A DNA stretch of 64,000 nucleotides, from the NCBI RefSeq assembly GCF_018760735.1, contig NZ_JAHHZN010000001.1, positions 186,001-250,000 on the forward strand, read 5' to 3'. The position numbers were made by a program, and so were the translations under genes. The notes beneath the pieces are model-generated. The model was given only the letters and a program-made list of their open reading frames with translations. It ran no database searches and was not told where the DNA came from. Shown here piece by piece: positions 50,743-60,495 of this stretch (positions are counted from its first letter, which is position 1; the number at the start of each line of letters is the position of its first letter). Origin of the DNA: Hymenobacter piscis. GTDB lineage: Bacteria; Bacteroidota; Bacteroidia; Cytophagales; Hymenobacteraceae.

Positions 50743-52917
50743 TTAGCCGTTCATGGCCAGCAGGAATTCTTCGTTGTCCTTGGTGCCTTTCATGCGGTCT
50801 TTGAGGAACTCCATGGCTTCGGAGGCCGTCATGTCCGACATGAACTTGCGCAGCACCCAGATGCGGTTGAGCTCGTCCTTGCTCATGAGCAGGTCTTCGC
50901 GGCGGGTACCGGAGGCCGGCACGTCGATGGCGGGGAAGATGCGCTTGTTAGCCAGCTTGCGGTCCAGCTGCAGTTCCATGTTGCCGGTGCCTTTGAATTC
51001 CTCGAAGATAACCTCGTCCATTTTGGAGCCGGTTTCGATGAGGGCCGTGGCAATGATGGTAAGCGAGCCGCCGTCTTCCACGTTGCGGGCCGCCCCGAAG
51101 AAACGCTTGGGCTTGTGCAGGGCGTTGGCATCCACACCGCCCGAGAGGATTTTGCCCGAGGCGGGCTGTACCGTGTTGTAGGCGCGGGCGAGGCGGGTAA
51201 TCGAATCGAGCAGAATCACCACATCATGACCGCACTCCACGAGGCGCTTGGCCTTTTCGAGGGCGATGGTGGCAATTTTCACGTGGCGGTCGGCCGTTTC
51301 GTCGAAGGTGGAGCTGAGCACTTCGGCCTTCACGGTGCGGGCCATGTCGGTCACCTCTTCCGGCCGCTCGTCGATGAGCAGAATCATCAGGTACACCTCG
51401 GGATGGTTTTCGGAAATGGCGTTGGCAATTTCCTGGAGCAGCACCGTTTTACCGGTTTTGGGCTGAGCCACAATCAGGCCCCGCTGGCCCTTGCCGATGG
51501 GCGCGAAAAGGTCGAGAATCCGGGTGCTGTACTGGGCCGATTTGGTGGTCAGCTTGAGGCGTTCTTCGGCGAAGAGTGGGGTCAGGTTGTTGAACGGAAT
51601 TCGGTCCCGGGCTTCTTCCACCGAGCGGCCGTTCACGCCCTGCACGCTCACGAGGGCAAAGTATTTCTCCCCGTCGCGGGGCGGCCGGATGGTGGCTTTC
51701 ACCGTGTCGCCGGCCTTGAGGGCGAATTGCTTCACCTGCTGCGGGGCCACGTAGATGTCGTCGGGCGAGGCCAGGTAGTTGTAGAAAGGGCTGCGCAGGA
51801 AGCCGTAGCCGCCATCGGGCATCATTTCCAGCGTACCGTCGCCGGGAATCACGATATCCATTTCCGGCTGCTTGGGCGCCCGTTGCTGCTGCTGCTGGTC
51901 CTGGCGGTCATTCCGGTCGGGCCGGTCGGCGCGGGCTACTTCGCCGCCGTTGTTCTGGCGCTCGGCCAGGCGTTGCTGGCGGGCCAGCTCGCGGGCGGCG
52001 TAGCGCTCCTCACGGCGCTGCTCACGCATCTCGCGGCCGTCGGGGCGGCTGCCGTCGCGCAGGTTGCGGGGCTGGTCGTTGCGGGGCTGGTCGTTGCGCA
52101 TTTCCCGGGGCTGATCGGCGCGGAGCTGGTCGTTGCGGCCGTTATTGTCGGGGCGCGACTGGTCAGAGCGGCCTTCCCGGGGGGGCTGCTCGGCCCGGTA
52201 CTCGCGGCCCTCACGGAACACGCGGGGCTGGTCGGCGCGGCGCGGCGCGAGGGCGGCGTCACGGGCCGGCTCGGGGGCCGTTTCCACTTCCGGGGCCGGC
52301 ACGGGGGCGGGCGCTACGTCGGTATCAGCAAGAGGCGTGGCGGCAATAGGCCGGCCGGCGCGGTCGGTGCGGGTGCGGCGCTCGGGGCGCTGGTAGAGCT
52401 TAACGGGGCGGTCCGTTTCGACCTCCGACGAGTCGGCGGCGGCGTCCGGAGCGGGCGCCACTGTTTCGGCCGGGGCGGCGGGCGGGGCAGTAGTTTCGGC
52501 GGCCGGGGCGTTCGGGGCGGCCACGGCCGGAGCGGGCGCCGCCGCTACCGGAGCTGCTGGCGTTTCGGCCGCCACCGGAGCGGCGGGAACTTCGGCCGGC
52601 GCTTCGGCTACGGCTGCTTTGCTTCGGGCCGCCGCCGTGCGCGGACTGGCGGCACGGGAAGCCGTGGTGCGGGAAGCCGTTTTTTTGGCCGCCGGCGCTG
52701 CTTTGGCGGCGGGCGCGGGTGCCTCACTCGGGGCGGATGCTTCCGGGGCGGACTTGGGAGCGGGCTTAGCGGCCGCCGGGGCAATGGCCTGGTGGTCGAG
52801 AATCTTGTAAATCAGATCCTGCTTGCTGAGCTTTTTGAAGTTGCCCACCTTCTGAGTTTCGGCAATTTCCTTTAGTTCGGACAGTAAACGGTCCTTCAAC
52901 TCGTCAATAGTGTACAT
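50743..52917 (-). CDS. rho: Transcription termination factor Rho with long inserted region
   Basis: 724 residues from ATG at 52917; E. coli Rho has 419. Order: N-terminal helix-extension-helix motif ([35 protein letters not shown]); about 280 residues rich in Ala, Pro, then Arg/Asp/Gln/Asn; then cold-shock-like RNA-binding domain ([19 protein letters not shown]); then the ATPase with PKTGKT and [16 protein letters not shown]. Rho is an RNA helicase that ends transcripts. Long insertions are known in Rho of Bacteroidota and Actinobacteria and can modify RNA binding. Open codons upstream to 53178 are not conserved-looking and are excluded. Confidence 0.95.
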   Translation of the reverse strand: MYTIDELKDRLLSELKEIAETQKVGNFKKLSKQDLIYKILDHQAIAPAAAKPAPKSAPEASAPSEAPAPAAKAAPAAKKTASRTTASRAASPRTAAARSKAAVAEAPAEVPAAPVAAETPAAPVAAAPAPAVAAPNAPAAETTAPPAAPAETVAPAPDAAADSSEVETDRPVKLYQRPERRTRTDRAGRPIAATPLADTDVAPAPVPAPEVETAPEPARDAALAPRRADQPRVFREGREYRAEQPPREGRSDQSRPDNNGRNDQLRADQPREMRNDQPRNDQPRNLRDGSRPDGREMREQRREERYAARELARQQRLAERQNNGGEVARADRPDRNDRQDQQQQQRAPKQPEMDIVIPGDGTLEMMPDGGYGFLRSPFYNYLASPDDIYVAPQQVKQFALKAGDTVKATIRPPRDGEKYFALVSVQGVNGRSVEEARDRIPFNNLTPLFAEERLKLTTKSAQYSTRILDLFAPIGKGQRGLIVAQPKTGKTVLLQEIANAISENHPEVYLMILLIDERPEEVTDMARTVKAEVLSSTFDETADRHVKIATIALEKAKRLVECGHDVVILLDSITRLARAYNTVQPASGKILSGGVDANALHKPKRFFGAARNVEDGGSLTIIATALIETGSKMDEVIFEEFKGTGNMELQLDRKLANKRIFPAIDVPASGTRREDLLMSKDELNRIWVLRKFMSDMTASEAMEFLKDRMKGTKDNEEFLLAMNG

Positions 52918-53403
52918 ATAAGCTGTGGGGCAAAAGGGGGGGGCAGGGCCGCGCGAGACCCACGTAGAAAGGGGCTGGGGCCATTCCGGGCACAAAAGGC
53001 AGCCGCGACGCGGTGCCTGACGCAGAGAGAGGCGAGAAGTAAAACCGAGGGTGAAGCCGACTAGCGCGGGGCAACTTACGGGCGGGGCGCGGTACTCAAA
53101 TGCTAACGGGCCCGCCGGCCAGAGCCGACTTGTATGTGCAATGTTAGCGTAATACGCGGGAACTGCCAAATCAGACAACGGATTTTACAGCCCGGCTTTC
53201 TTTACGCAGCAACCGGCCCGAAGGATACGGGATGCCAGCCGGTTAGCCCGGTCATATTCGGATCAAACCCCATTCGGACCCGAACCGTTGCGGGGCTACA
53301 CCGGTCCTGGGCGCATGATTTTACGCGTACCGGCCCCGGGGCTGCGGTATCTCCCGAATCAAACGGCTATTTTTGGGCATTCCATCTCGCGTATTCTGCC
53401 CCT
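52918..53403. other. Divergent spacer rho / serS
   Basis: 486 bp with no gene-like reading frame. Only the serS -7 box (53368-53375) is recognised; no repeat array. Confidence 0.55.
53368..53375 (+). promoter_or_regulatory. -7 box of serS
   Basis: TATTTTTG, exact consensus, 28 bp before the ATG at 53404. Confidence 0.6.
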
Positions 53404-54678
53404 ATGCTGCAAGTTTCCGTCCTCAAAGAACAAACCGCCGCCGTCCTGGCCGGGCTCGCCAAACGCCATTATGCCACGGCCGAGGCCGACGTGCAGGCCA
53501 TTCTCGCCTTGGATCAGCGCCGCAAGGATCTGCAAACCGGCCACGATCAGGCCCAGGCCGAAGCCAACGAGCTGGCCCGCCAGATTGGGGGCCTGATGAA
53601 GAGCGGCGACAAAGCCGGGGCCGAGACGCTCAAGGCCCGCACCGCCGAGCTTAAGCAGCAAACCAAAGCGCATACGGAGGAGCTGGCCGAGGTGGAAAAA
53701 GAGTTACAGCAGGTGCTCTACAAGCTGCCCAACCTGCCCCACCACAGCGTGCCGGCCGGCCGCTCGGCCGACGACAACGAGGTAGTGCGCGAAGTAGGCC
53801 AAAAGCCCGAGCTGCCCGCCGGCGCCAAGCCCCACTGGGACCTGATTGAGCAGTACGACATCATCGATTTCGCGCTGGGCAACAAGATTACGGGCGCCGG
53901 TTTTCCGGTGTACAAAGGCCAGGGCGCGCGGTTGCAGCGGGCCCTCATCAATTTCTTCCTCGATGAAGCCCGCGCGGCCGGCTACACCGAAATTCAGCCC
54001 CCGATTCTGGTCAACGAGGCCTCGGGCTACGGCACCGGCCAGCTGCCCGACAAGGAGGGCCAGATGTACCACGCCACTGCCGACGACCTTTACCTGATTC
54101 CGACGGCCGAGGTGCCCATCACCAACCTCTACCGCGACGACATCATTGCTCCCGCGCAGCTGCCCATCCGCAACGCGGGCTACACGCCCTGCTTCCGCCG
54201 CGAGGCCGGCTCCTGGGGCGCGCACGTGCGCGGCCTCAACCGCCTGCACCAGTTCGATAAGGTAGAAATAGTGCAAATCACCCAGCCAGAGCACAGCTAC
54301 GAAGCCCTCGAAGGCATGGTGGCCCACATTGAAGGGCTGCTGCAGAAGCTGGAGCTGCCCTACCGGGTGCTGCGCCTCTGCGGCGGCGACATGGGCTTTA
54401 CCTCGGCCCTCACCTACGACCTGGAAGTGTGGAGCGCCGCCCAGCAGCGGTGGCTGGAAGTAAGCTCGGCCTCGAACTTCGAAACCTACCAGGCCAACCG
54501 CCTCAAGCTGCGCTACCGCCCCGAAACCGGCAAACCTCAGCTGCTGCACACGCTCAACGGCTCGGCCCTGGCCCTGCCCCGCATCGTGGCCGCTCTGCTC
54601 GAAAACAACCAGACCGCCGAGGGCATCCGCCTGCCCGCCGCCCTCCACTCCTACTGCGGCTTCGATAAGATTGGCTAA
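53404..54678 (+). CDS. serS: Serine--tRNA ligase
   Basis: 424 residues from ATG at 53404. The N-terminal tRNA-binding coiled coil (residues 30-100) is followed by the class II core: motif 2 (FRREAGSWGAHVRGLNRLHQF) in parts and motif 3 (LNGSALALPRIVAALLENNQ). The ATG choice is supported by the promoter position. It charges tRNA-Ser and also supplies Ser for tRNA-Sec where present. Confidence 0.97.
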   Translation: MLQVSVLKEQTAAVLAGLAKRHYATAEADVQAILALDQRRKDLQTGHDQAQAEANELARQIGGLMKSGDKAGAETLKARTAELKQQTKAHTEELAEVEKELQQVLYKLPNLPHHSVPAGRSADDNEVVREVGQKPELPAGAKPHWDLIEQYDIIDFALGNKITGAGFPVYKGQGARLQRALINFFLDEARAAGYTEIQPPILVNEASGYGTGQLPDKEGQMYHATADDLYLIPTAEVPITNLYRDDIIAPAQLPIRNAGYTPCFRREAGSWGAHVRGLNRLHQFDKVEIVQITQPEHSYEALEGMVAHIEGLLQKLELPYRVLRLCGGDMGFTSALTYDLEVWSAAQQRWLEVSSASNFETYQANRLKLRYRPETGKPQLLHTLNGSALALPRIVAALLENNQTAEGIRLPAALHSYCGFDKIG

Positions 54679-54787
54679 GGCAGGAAATGGCTGAATTGCG
54701 GGATGGTTGCATGGCTGAATTACCGGCCACTTTAAGCAGCTGCCACCTGGCCGCACTGCCTCTCCCACAAGAACGTCGTTCCATCAA

Positions 54788-54821
54788 AAATGCCCCTGAC
54801 GAGCCTACGTCAGGGGCATTT
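54788..54821. terminator. Bidirectional terminator after serS
   Basis: Perfect 14-bp arms AAATGCCCCTGACG with a 6-nt loop. Between serS and the convergent receiver-kinase gene. Confidence 0.85.
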
Positions 54822-54920
54822 GCTTTGTTCAGGGCCTTGTGCTGCAGGCAGGAAGAGCAACTGGCACGTGGTGTCGCGTGGCATCAATCCGGCTGTCCCG
54901 CCATCTAACCGTCCGGCCGT

Positions 54921-56177
54921 TCACCGCTTCAGGTACACGCGGAAGGTGCTGCCGGCACCGGGCTGGCTCTCGACTTCTACGCGGCCGCCAGCAGTTTGCA
55001 CCAAGCGGTTGACCAGGAACAGGCCCACGCCGGTACCGTTTTCTACCTCGGGATGGAAGCGGCGAAACAGCTGGAACAACTCCGGGCCGTGGCGGTCCAA
55101 ATCGATGCCCAGGCCGTTATCCTCCACTTCCACCACAGGGTTTCCATCCACGAGCAGGCTGCGCACCCTTACTTCGGGCGGTACGGCGGGGCGGCGGTAC
55201 TTAATGGCGTTGGCAACCAGGTTCAGCAGAATCGTGCGCAGGTTAGTGCGGGCGTAAAGCACGGCGGGCTGAGGATCAAAATCGGTCAGGATGCGGGCCT
55301 GAGTGGCCACCATCTGGGTTTGCAGGGCCTGGCTAACTTCTTCCATTACGTCCGTCAGGGCTACCTGCCGGGTGGGCTCCTCGCCGGGCTGGCGCTGCTC
55401 CTGCACGGCCGAGGAAAGGTCGTCGATGGTGGTAGTCAGGGCCCGCAGGGAGGTATCCATCAGGTGGAATAGCTGGGCCTGATCGGGGTCGGGAGCGGCC
55501 GGGGTGGTGCGCCGCAGCTCTTCAAACAAGCCGCGCAGGTTGTGCACGGGCTGGCGCAGGTCGTGCGAGGCGGCGTACACGAAGTTGTCGAGGTTGGCGT
55601 TGGTGTAAGCCAGTTGCTGGTTAATGCTGTCGAGTGCCTCGTTCTGCCGCTTTTGCTGCTCATGCGCCAGTACCAGCGCCTCGTTCTTGTCGTCGAGCTC
55701 CCGCTTGACCTGCTGCAGGCTGTTGAGTGAGTCGCGCAGTTGGTGGTTAACGGCTTCTAATTCCGCGTGGTAACGGGCCTGGTACTGGCGCCACTCGTTT
55801 TTTTCGATGGCGTAGTGTACCGTTTTGCTGAGCAATTCCTGATCGAAGGCCCCCTTCACCAGATAGTCGCAGGCCCCCGCGTTGAGGGCGCGGGCCGCTA
55901 CCGTTTCGCTGCCCCCGCCAGTAATCATGATAACGCACAGTTCCGTTACGGGACGCTGCTGCTGCAGTCCATGCAGAATGTCCATGCCCGTCATATCGGG
56001 CAGGTTGTAATCCAGCAACACGCAATCGGGCTGGTATTCCTGAAACAGGGCGAAGGCTTCCTCTCCCGAGCAAGCCTCCCGAAAATCCAGCCTCTCCTCT
56101 CCCTGCTGCCGCTTCAGGAAGCGGCGGTACAACATCCGGTCGGCCTCGTTATCATCAACCAGCAAAATTTTTTTCAC
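54921..56177 (-). CDS. Receiver-histidine kinase hybrid of the phytochrome operon
   Basis: 418 residues from GTG at 56177. A receiver domain (phospho-acceptor D56 in CVLLDYNLPDM) comes first. A coiled coil follows to about residue 190, then the HisKA box with H205 in YAASHDLRQP and an HATPase with LVANAIKYR, VEDNGLGID and GTGVGLFLV. Receiver-first kinases act as relay components. It is the last gene of the operon that begins with heme oxygenase, 23 bp after the response regulator. Confidence 0.92.
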   Translation of the reverse strand: MKKILLVDDNEADRMLYRRFLKRQQGEERLDFREACSGEEAFALFQEYQPDCVLLDYNLPDMTGMDILHGLQQQRPVTELCVIMITGGGSETVAARALNAGACDYLVKGAFDQELLSKTVHYAIEKNEWRQYQARYHAELEAVNHQLRDSLNSLQQVKRELDDKNEALVLAHEQQKRQNEALDSINQQLAYTNANLDNFVYAASHDLRQPVHNLRGLFEELRRTTPAAPDPDQAQLFHLMDTSLRALTTTIDDLSSAVQEQRQPGEEPTRQVALTDVMEEVSQALQTQMVATQARILTDFDPQPAVLYARTNLRTILLNLVANAIKYRRPAVPPEVRVRSLLVDGNPVVEVEDNGLGIDLDRHGPELFQLFRRFHPEVENGTGVGLFLVNRLVQTAGGRVEVESQPGAGSTFRVYLKR

Positions 56178-56200
56178 AGGCGCGCGCGTAGGGTGGGCAA

Positions 56201-56641
56201 TCAGGCCGGCAGTTCGGAGGCTTCGAGCCAGTAATGGACAATCAGCCGCACCTTTTCCTCCAGTTCGGCATAGCCGATGGGCTTGGTCAGGTAGCTGTTG
56301 GCCCCCAGCTGATAACAGGACGAAATATCCTTGGCGTTGGCCGAGGTCGTGAAAATGACTACCGGAATGGCCTGCAGGTGCTCATCCTGCTTGATGGCGG
56401 CCAGCACGTCGCGGCCGTCGAGGCCGGGCATGTTCAGGTCCAGCAGAATAATAGCGGGCAACACCTGGGGCCAGCCCACCTTGCGACCGTGGCCGCGGAG
56501 GTACTCAAGGGCCTGCTCGCCGTCTTCGCAGCGGAGCACCGGGTTTTGCAGCGCGTGTTTGCGAAAGGCCCGGCCCAGCGCCGTAAAGTCTTCGGCGCTG
56601 TCTTCTACGATGAGAATGGGCTTGATGGCAGTGGTATTCAA
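56201..56641 (-). CDS. Single-domain response regulator
   Basis: 146 residues if started at the TTG at 56641, immediately after the phytochrome stop codon (TAACTTG). No ATG is available except one that would overlap the phytochrome gene by 86 bp. The CheY-like fold is complete: ILIVEDSAEDF, phospho-acceptor D68 in ILLDLNMPGLDG, TTSANAKD and LTKPIGYAEL. Of the type often encoded next to bacteriophytochromes; it likely takes phosphate from BphP. Confidence 0.85.
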   Translation of the reverse strand: MNTTAIKPILIVEDSAEDFTALGRAFRKHALQNPVLRCEDGEQALEYLRGHGRKVGWPQVLPAIILLDLNMPGLDGRDVLAAIKQDEHLQAIPVVIFTTSANAKDISSCYQLGANSYLTKPIGYAELEEKVRLIVHYWLEASELPA

Positions 56642-56642
56642 G

Positions 56643-58955
56643 TTAGTGCGGCGTTGGAACGGTGAAATAAAACGTGGCCCCCTGGCCTGCAGCGGAGTCA
56701 ACCCAAATCTGGCCACCCATCTTCTCAATCATCTTCTTCACAATGGCCAGCCCGGCCCCGGTGCCGCCTCCGTACTTGTTCGGGCCGTGGAGGCGCTTGA
56801 AAATGCGGAAGATATTCTCGTGGTGCTTGGGGTCGATGCCGATGCCATTGTCGCGTACGTAGAGGGTACAGAAGCCCTCCGGCGTCAGTCCGCGCGGCCC
56901 CTGCACCGGGGCGGGGGCGGCCCCCACCCATACGTAGGGGTGGGGCTTATCGTTGTAGCGCATGGCATTGGTGAGCAGGTTGTGCAGCACTTCCCGCAGG
57001 CGTACTTCGTCGGCCAGCACCACGGGCAGGTCGGTTTCCACTATCAGGGCCGTGTTGGTTTCGCGCAGACTTACCTCCAGCGTGTCGCGCACTTCGTGCA
57101 GCACCTTCCCCACCGGCACCGGGCGCGGCTCCAGTTCCAGGCGGCCCACCCGTGAGAGCTGCAGCAGCGACTCGATGAGGTTTTCCATGCGCTTGCTGAG
57201 CCGAATCAGGGTCTGGAGCTTTTCCACGCCGTCGGCATCCAGCTTGTCGGCGTAGTCTTCCAGCAGGAACAGGGAGTAGTTATGAATGCCGCGCAGGGGC
57301 TCCTTGAGGTCGTGGGAAGCCACGTAGGCAAAGGAGTCCAGCTCCTCATTGCTGCGTTCCAGCTCGTGGTTAAGGCGACCCAGCGCGGCCGCCCGGGTTT
57401 CCATCTCGTTGAACATCTTGAGGCGGATGTCGGCAATGCGCAGGCGCAGCTCCCGGGCCGCTTCCACCTCCAGGGGCCGCCAGGCCTCGGCCGTATTCTC
57501 CACTGATTCGCTCCAGGCAGCAAACGACTGCCGGGGCGAGAGGAAGATTTCCCCGTCGCGCAACGTTTCGGCTTTCTGCTGCCGCCCCGCCCAGGTAACC
57601 TGCTGCACTACTTCGGGCCGAAACCAGATGAGGTAGTCGCCGTTCTGCTGATCGAGGCAGATAGCCATGACGCCGCTGGCCGTGGCCCGCAGCTTTGCCC
57701 CGGCCGGGTTGAGGCGGGCGTAGGAATTGGTGTGAAACACGTCTGGGCCCGCGTGCGTGCGCAGCCACGCCAGAAGCTGGACCAGTTCCGGCTGGCTAGG
57801 CGTGGCCCCGAGCGTGGCAATCTGCTTATCGAAACACACGGCCACGCCCCCGCAGCGGAACAGATCCATTACGGTGGGCGCGTGCTCGTAGAGGGCCCGG
57901 CGGAAATCGGGCATTTCGGCCAGGAGCCCGAACAGGCGGGCCTGGGTTTCGCGCAGGCGCAGCTGGTACTGGTAATCCTCAGTCTGCTCCTTGCTTTTGA
58001 GCAGCGAGGAGAACGTTTTGCCGATGAACTGGCACAGGTCGCGCAGCTCGTAGCTCACCAGGCGAGGCGTGTTGTGATGGCACACAATCAGGCCCCAGAG
58101 CTTACCGTCCCGGATCAGCGACACGCTCATGGAAGCCTGCACGCCCATGTTCTGCAGGTACTGCACGTGAATCGGCGATACGCTGCGCAGCACGGCGTAC
58201 GTCATGTCGGGCGGGCGGCCGGTGGAGGGCGTGCGTACCGGCACCAGCGGGGCGGGCGCGTAGTTCACGTCGGCAATGAAGCGCAGCCAGCTGCGCAGGT
58301 ACATGGCCCGGGCCTGCTGCGGAATATCGGTGGCCGGGTAGCGCAGGCCCAGGAAGGGCTCCAGGCCGGGCGCGTGCACCTCGGCCACTACTTCCCCGCT
58401 CTCATCCTCGGCGAAACGGTACAGCATCACCCGGTCGAAGCCGGTAATGCTGCTGATCTGCTCCACGGCGTGCTGGCAGAACTCCTGCACTGAGCCGGCG
58501 CCCAGCATCTGGCCCAGGGCTTCGTTGAGGGAAGGCAGATCCAGGGGGCCCGAAGCGGCCGGCTCCACCGGCTCGAACTCCAGCCACAGCAGCCCATCGA
58601 AGCGGTGCTGAATGAGCTTAAAATAGGGCTGGCCGGGCAACTGGCTCAGGCGCACGCCCTGCAGGCGGTGGCTCTCAGTGAGCGTCACCCACTGCGCCGC
58701 CAATTCCCGCAGGCGCTCTTCCGGAAAGAAAACCGACAGCTCCTGCCCGATCAGGTCCTCGGCGGCCACTCCGGTCATGGCCCGGGTATTGGCGCTGGCC
58801 TGCACCACCCGTTGGGTGCGCGGATCGAGGCAGAGCATAAACCCGTAGGGCTGGATGGAACCGGGAATATGAATGGGCTCCCGGTCGCAGTTGGTAAGCG
58901 TAACGGGCTGGCCCAGCAGGCTTTCATCCGTCAGGCGTTGTCCGATTCGATCCAT
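56643..58955 (-). CDS. bphP: Bacteriophytochrome histidine kinase
   Basis: 770 residues. The biliverdin-binding Cys23 stands in NCDREPIHIPGSIQPYG, at the N-terminal PAS position typical of bacteriophytochromes. The GAF domain has the YPATDIPQQAR motif (PxSDIP in most relatives), and the PHY tongue has PRQSF. The C-terminal kinase has H548 in YVASHDLKEPLRG and a full HATPase (LLTNAMRY, RDNGIGID, GTGAGLAIV). It should switch between red- and far-red-absorbing states and control kinase activity. It overlaps the heme oxygenase gene by 25 bp. Confidence 0.95.
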   Translation of the reverse strand: MDRIGQRLTDESLLGQPVTLTNCDREPIHIPGSIQPYGFMLCLDPRTQRVVQASANTRAMTGVAAEDLIGQELSVFFPEERLRELAAQWVTLTESHRLQGVRLSQLPGQPYFKLIQHRFDGLLWLEFEPVEPAASGPLDLPSLNEALGQMLGAGSVQEFCQHAVEQISSITGFDRVMLYRFAEDESGEVVAEVHAPGLEPFLGLRYPATDIPQQARAMYLRSWLRFIADVNYAPAPLVPVRTPSTGRPPDMTYAVLRSVSPIHVQYLQNMGVQASMSVSLIRDGKLWGLIVCHHNTPRLVSYELRDLCQFIGKTFSSLLKSKEQTEDYQYQLRLRETQARLFGLLAEMPDFRRALYEHAPTVMDLFRCGGVAVCFDKQIATLGATPSQPELVQLLAWLRTHAGPDVFHTNSYARLNPAGAKLRATASGVMAICLDQQNGDYLIWFRPEVVQQVTWAGRQQKAETLRDGEIFLSPRQSFAAWSESVENTAEAWRPLEVEAARELRLRIADIRLKMFNEMETRAAALGRLNHELERSNEELDSFAYVASHDLKEPLRGIHNYSLFLLEDYADKLDADGVEKLQTLIRLSKRMENLIESLLQLSRVGRLELEPRPVPVGKVLHEVRDTLEVSLRETNTALIVETDLPVVLADEVRLREVLHNLLTNAMRYNDKPHPYVWVGAAPAPVQGPRGLTPEGFCTLYVRDNGIGIDPKHHENIFRIFKRLHGPNKYGGGTGAGLAIVKKMIEKMGGQIWVDSAAGQGATFYFTVPTPH

Positions 58956-59506
58956 TGGTGCAGGCGTTGAAAAGTAAGGGTGGCGGAGGCCACGATGTCG
59001 TCGGCCAGCTCGGACGTGGCCGCTTCGGTCAGCAGGCTGGTGAACGATTTCCAGAGCGGGCCGGTCTGCTCGGCGTGGCCACTGAAGTAGGCCCGGGCCG
59101 GGATGCCGTTTTTGGCCAGCTGGCGGGCAATTACCTGGCCGCCCAGGGTGGAGCCTTCCATGACGTACAAGGCCCCCAGCAGCTGGGCGCGCGTGCGCAG
59201 AGGCGGCAGGTTGGAAGCCAGCGGGAGCTCATCGGCGTGGGGCAGATCCTGGCGCAGCAAGTGGGCGCGGGCGCGGCGCTCCAGCTCCCACTCCGGCCCG
59301 AACTCGGCGGCGTGTTGGCGCAGCTGCTCTTCATAAGGAACCACGAAGCCGTAGAGCTTGGCCAGAAAGCGGTGCGTGACGGCTGCGGTGAGCGTGCCCG
59401 CGCCCAAGGCCCGGTTGAACTCCTGCTGCTCCAGGGCCTCGTGGGCCGGACGGGTTTCCTGCCGCAAACGCGTGAGAATGGGCAAGGGGGCAGCGGCAAA
59501 TGACAT
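58931..59506 (-). CDS. Heme oxygenase (BphO-like)
   Basis: 191 residues from ATG at 59506. Family features are the proximal His in RPAHEALEQQEF and the distal helix LYVMEGSTLGGQVIA. It converts heme to biliverdin, the chromophore of the adjacent bacteriophytochrome. First gene of the light-sensing operon, overlapping bphP by 25 bp, so cofactor supply and receptor are co-translated. Confidence 0.9.
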   Translation of the reverse strand: MSFAAAPLPILTRLRQETRPAHEALEQQEFNRALGAGTLTAAVTHRFLAKLYGFVVPYEEQLRQHAAEFGPEWELERRARAHLLRQDLPHADELPLASNLPPLRTRAQLLGALYVMEGSTLGGQVIARQLAKNGIPARAYFSGHAEQTGPLWKSFTSLLTEAATSELADDIVASATLTFQRLHQWIESDNA

Positions 59507-59571
59507 AAGCAACGAAACGAAGCACCCACCACCGGCGGGTGTATCGGGCAGAGAACAGTAGCGGGAATACA

Positions 59572-59579
59572 CAAATATA
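59572..59579 (-). promoter_or_regulatory. -7 box of the phytochrome operon
   Basis: TATATTTG on the minus strand, 65 bp before the heme oxygenase ATG. No clear -33 element. Confidence 0.6.
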
Positions 59580-59626
59580 TCCCGAATTATTTCGCCCTCC
59601 AGTACCGCACCAGCCCTTTATACGGC

Positions 59627-59662
59627 AAACGACCGCCCCGGCTACTGGCGGGGCGGTCGTTT
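59627..59662. terminator. Terminator between the phytochrome operon promoter and the broken lipoprotein gene
   Basis: Perfect 14-bp arms AAACGACCGCCCCG with an 8-nt loop. It follows the end of the minus-strand lipoprotein gene at 59709. Confidence 0.85.
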
Positions 59663-59708
59663 GTGGTAGCGCCGGTAAGGCGGGCTGCTGATCAGGCAGA
59701 AAACAGCC

Positions 59709-60362
59709 TCAGGACTTGGGCGTGTAGGGGAATTTCTTGGAAGCGTTACGCATCAGCGCATTTACCATGCCCTCGGTGGAGCTTCCAACCGAGCCCGCGG
59801 CGGCGTAGTCGTACTTCCACAACAGCTTACCCTCATCCGACTCGTGGATGTTGACGGTGATATTGGCCTGGTTGGTGGCGCCCCAGGCCCCCACCAGCAG
59901 CCCCACGGCTACGGCAGCCCCGTCGCTCATGGGCTTGCTCGTGCGCACGCTGGTCGTCAGCACTGCATCTACTCCCAGCAGCTTGGCCAGTTCCTGGGGG
60001 GAGTAACTACGCAGCTCCGAATAGGGAATTCCACTTTCGCGCAGGCGGGAGTTGGTTTGCATTACATCCTGAAACCGCACGGTATAGCCGCGGTCGGTGG
60101 AGCGGCGCAGCAGCCAGGCATAAATGCGCTCCTGAAAATCCACACCGCTCTGCTGCTCCAGTCTGGTGAGCTGCTCGGCCGACGTATTGCGAGCCTAGTT
60201 GGGCCGCAGCTGCATGGTTACGGCAGCGGGCAGAATGGCCACCGTCTTGTGCTTGGGAGCGTAGGAGCGGAAATCCTGCGCCATATAAATGCTCGGCCCG
60301 CAGGCCGTGAGCCAGAGCCCCAGTAAAGCAAACGATAGAAAACGACGCGTAAAAAGCTTCAT
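59709..60362 (-). pseudogene. Lipoprotein gene interrupted by one in-frame amber codon
   Basis: From ATG at 60362 (signal and lipobox LWLTAC) the frame is open to a TAG at 60197-60195 (after VTMQLRPN). It then continues in the same frame with ARNTSAEQLTRLEQQSG to a normal end at 59709. No frameshift is needed; a CAG or similar codon changed to TAG would explain it. The joined product of about 217 residues resembles exported GNA1162/LpoB-like lipoproteins (VAILPAAV near the start, LGVDAVLTTSV in the middle, NITVNIHESDEGKLLW near the end). Either a recent pseudogene, read-through, or a sequencing error. Confidence 0.75.
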
Positions 60363-60416
60363 AGACCGAAAAAGTAAAAAATGAAAAACGAAGGATTCTG
60401 CCGGATCAGATTGCCT

Positions 60417-60448
60417 CAAATGTAAGGCCGCCTTATTGTACTTAGCAA
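60417..60448 (-). promoter_or_regulatory. Promoter of the broken lipoprotein gene
   Basis: TTG (60448-60446), 21-bp spacer, TACATTTG (60424-60417). It supports the ATG at 60362 as the start. Confidence 0.6.
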
Positions 60449-60495
60449 ATAAACGTACTGACCTATCAAACTTTTTTCACCGTAATCCGTAGCGC

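Noticed and set aside
51115..52875. 586-codon frame antisense to rho
   Set aside because: Gly/Val/Arg low-complexity product mirrors the repetitive Rho insertion; not a gene.
52918..53403. Extension of rho or serS into the divergent spacer
   Set aside because: Both frames stay open upstream of the chosen starts, but the added residues are low quality and the serS promoter box lies inside the extension.
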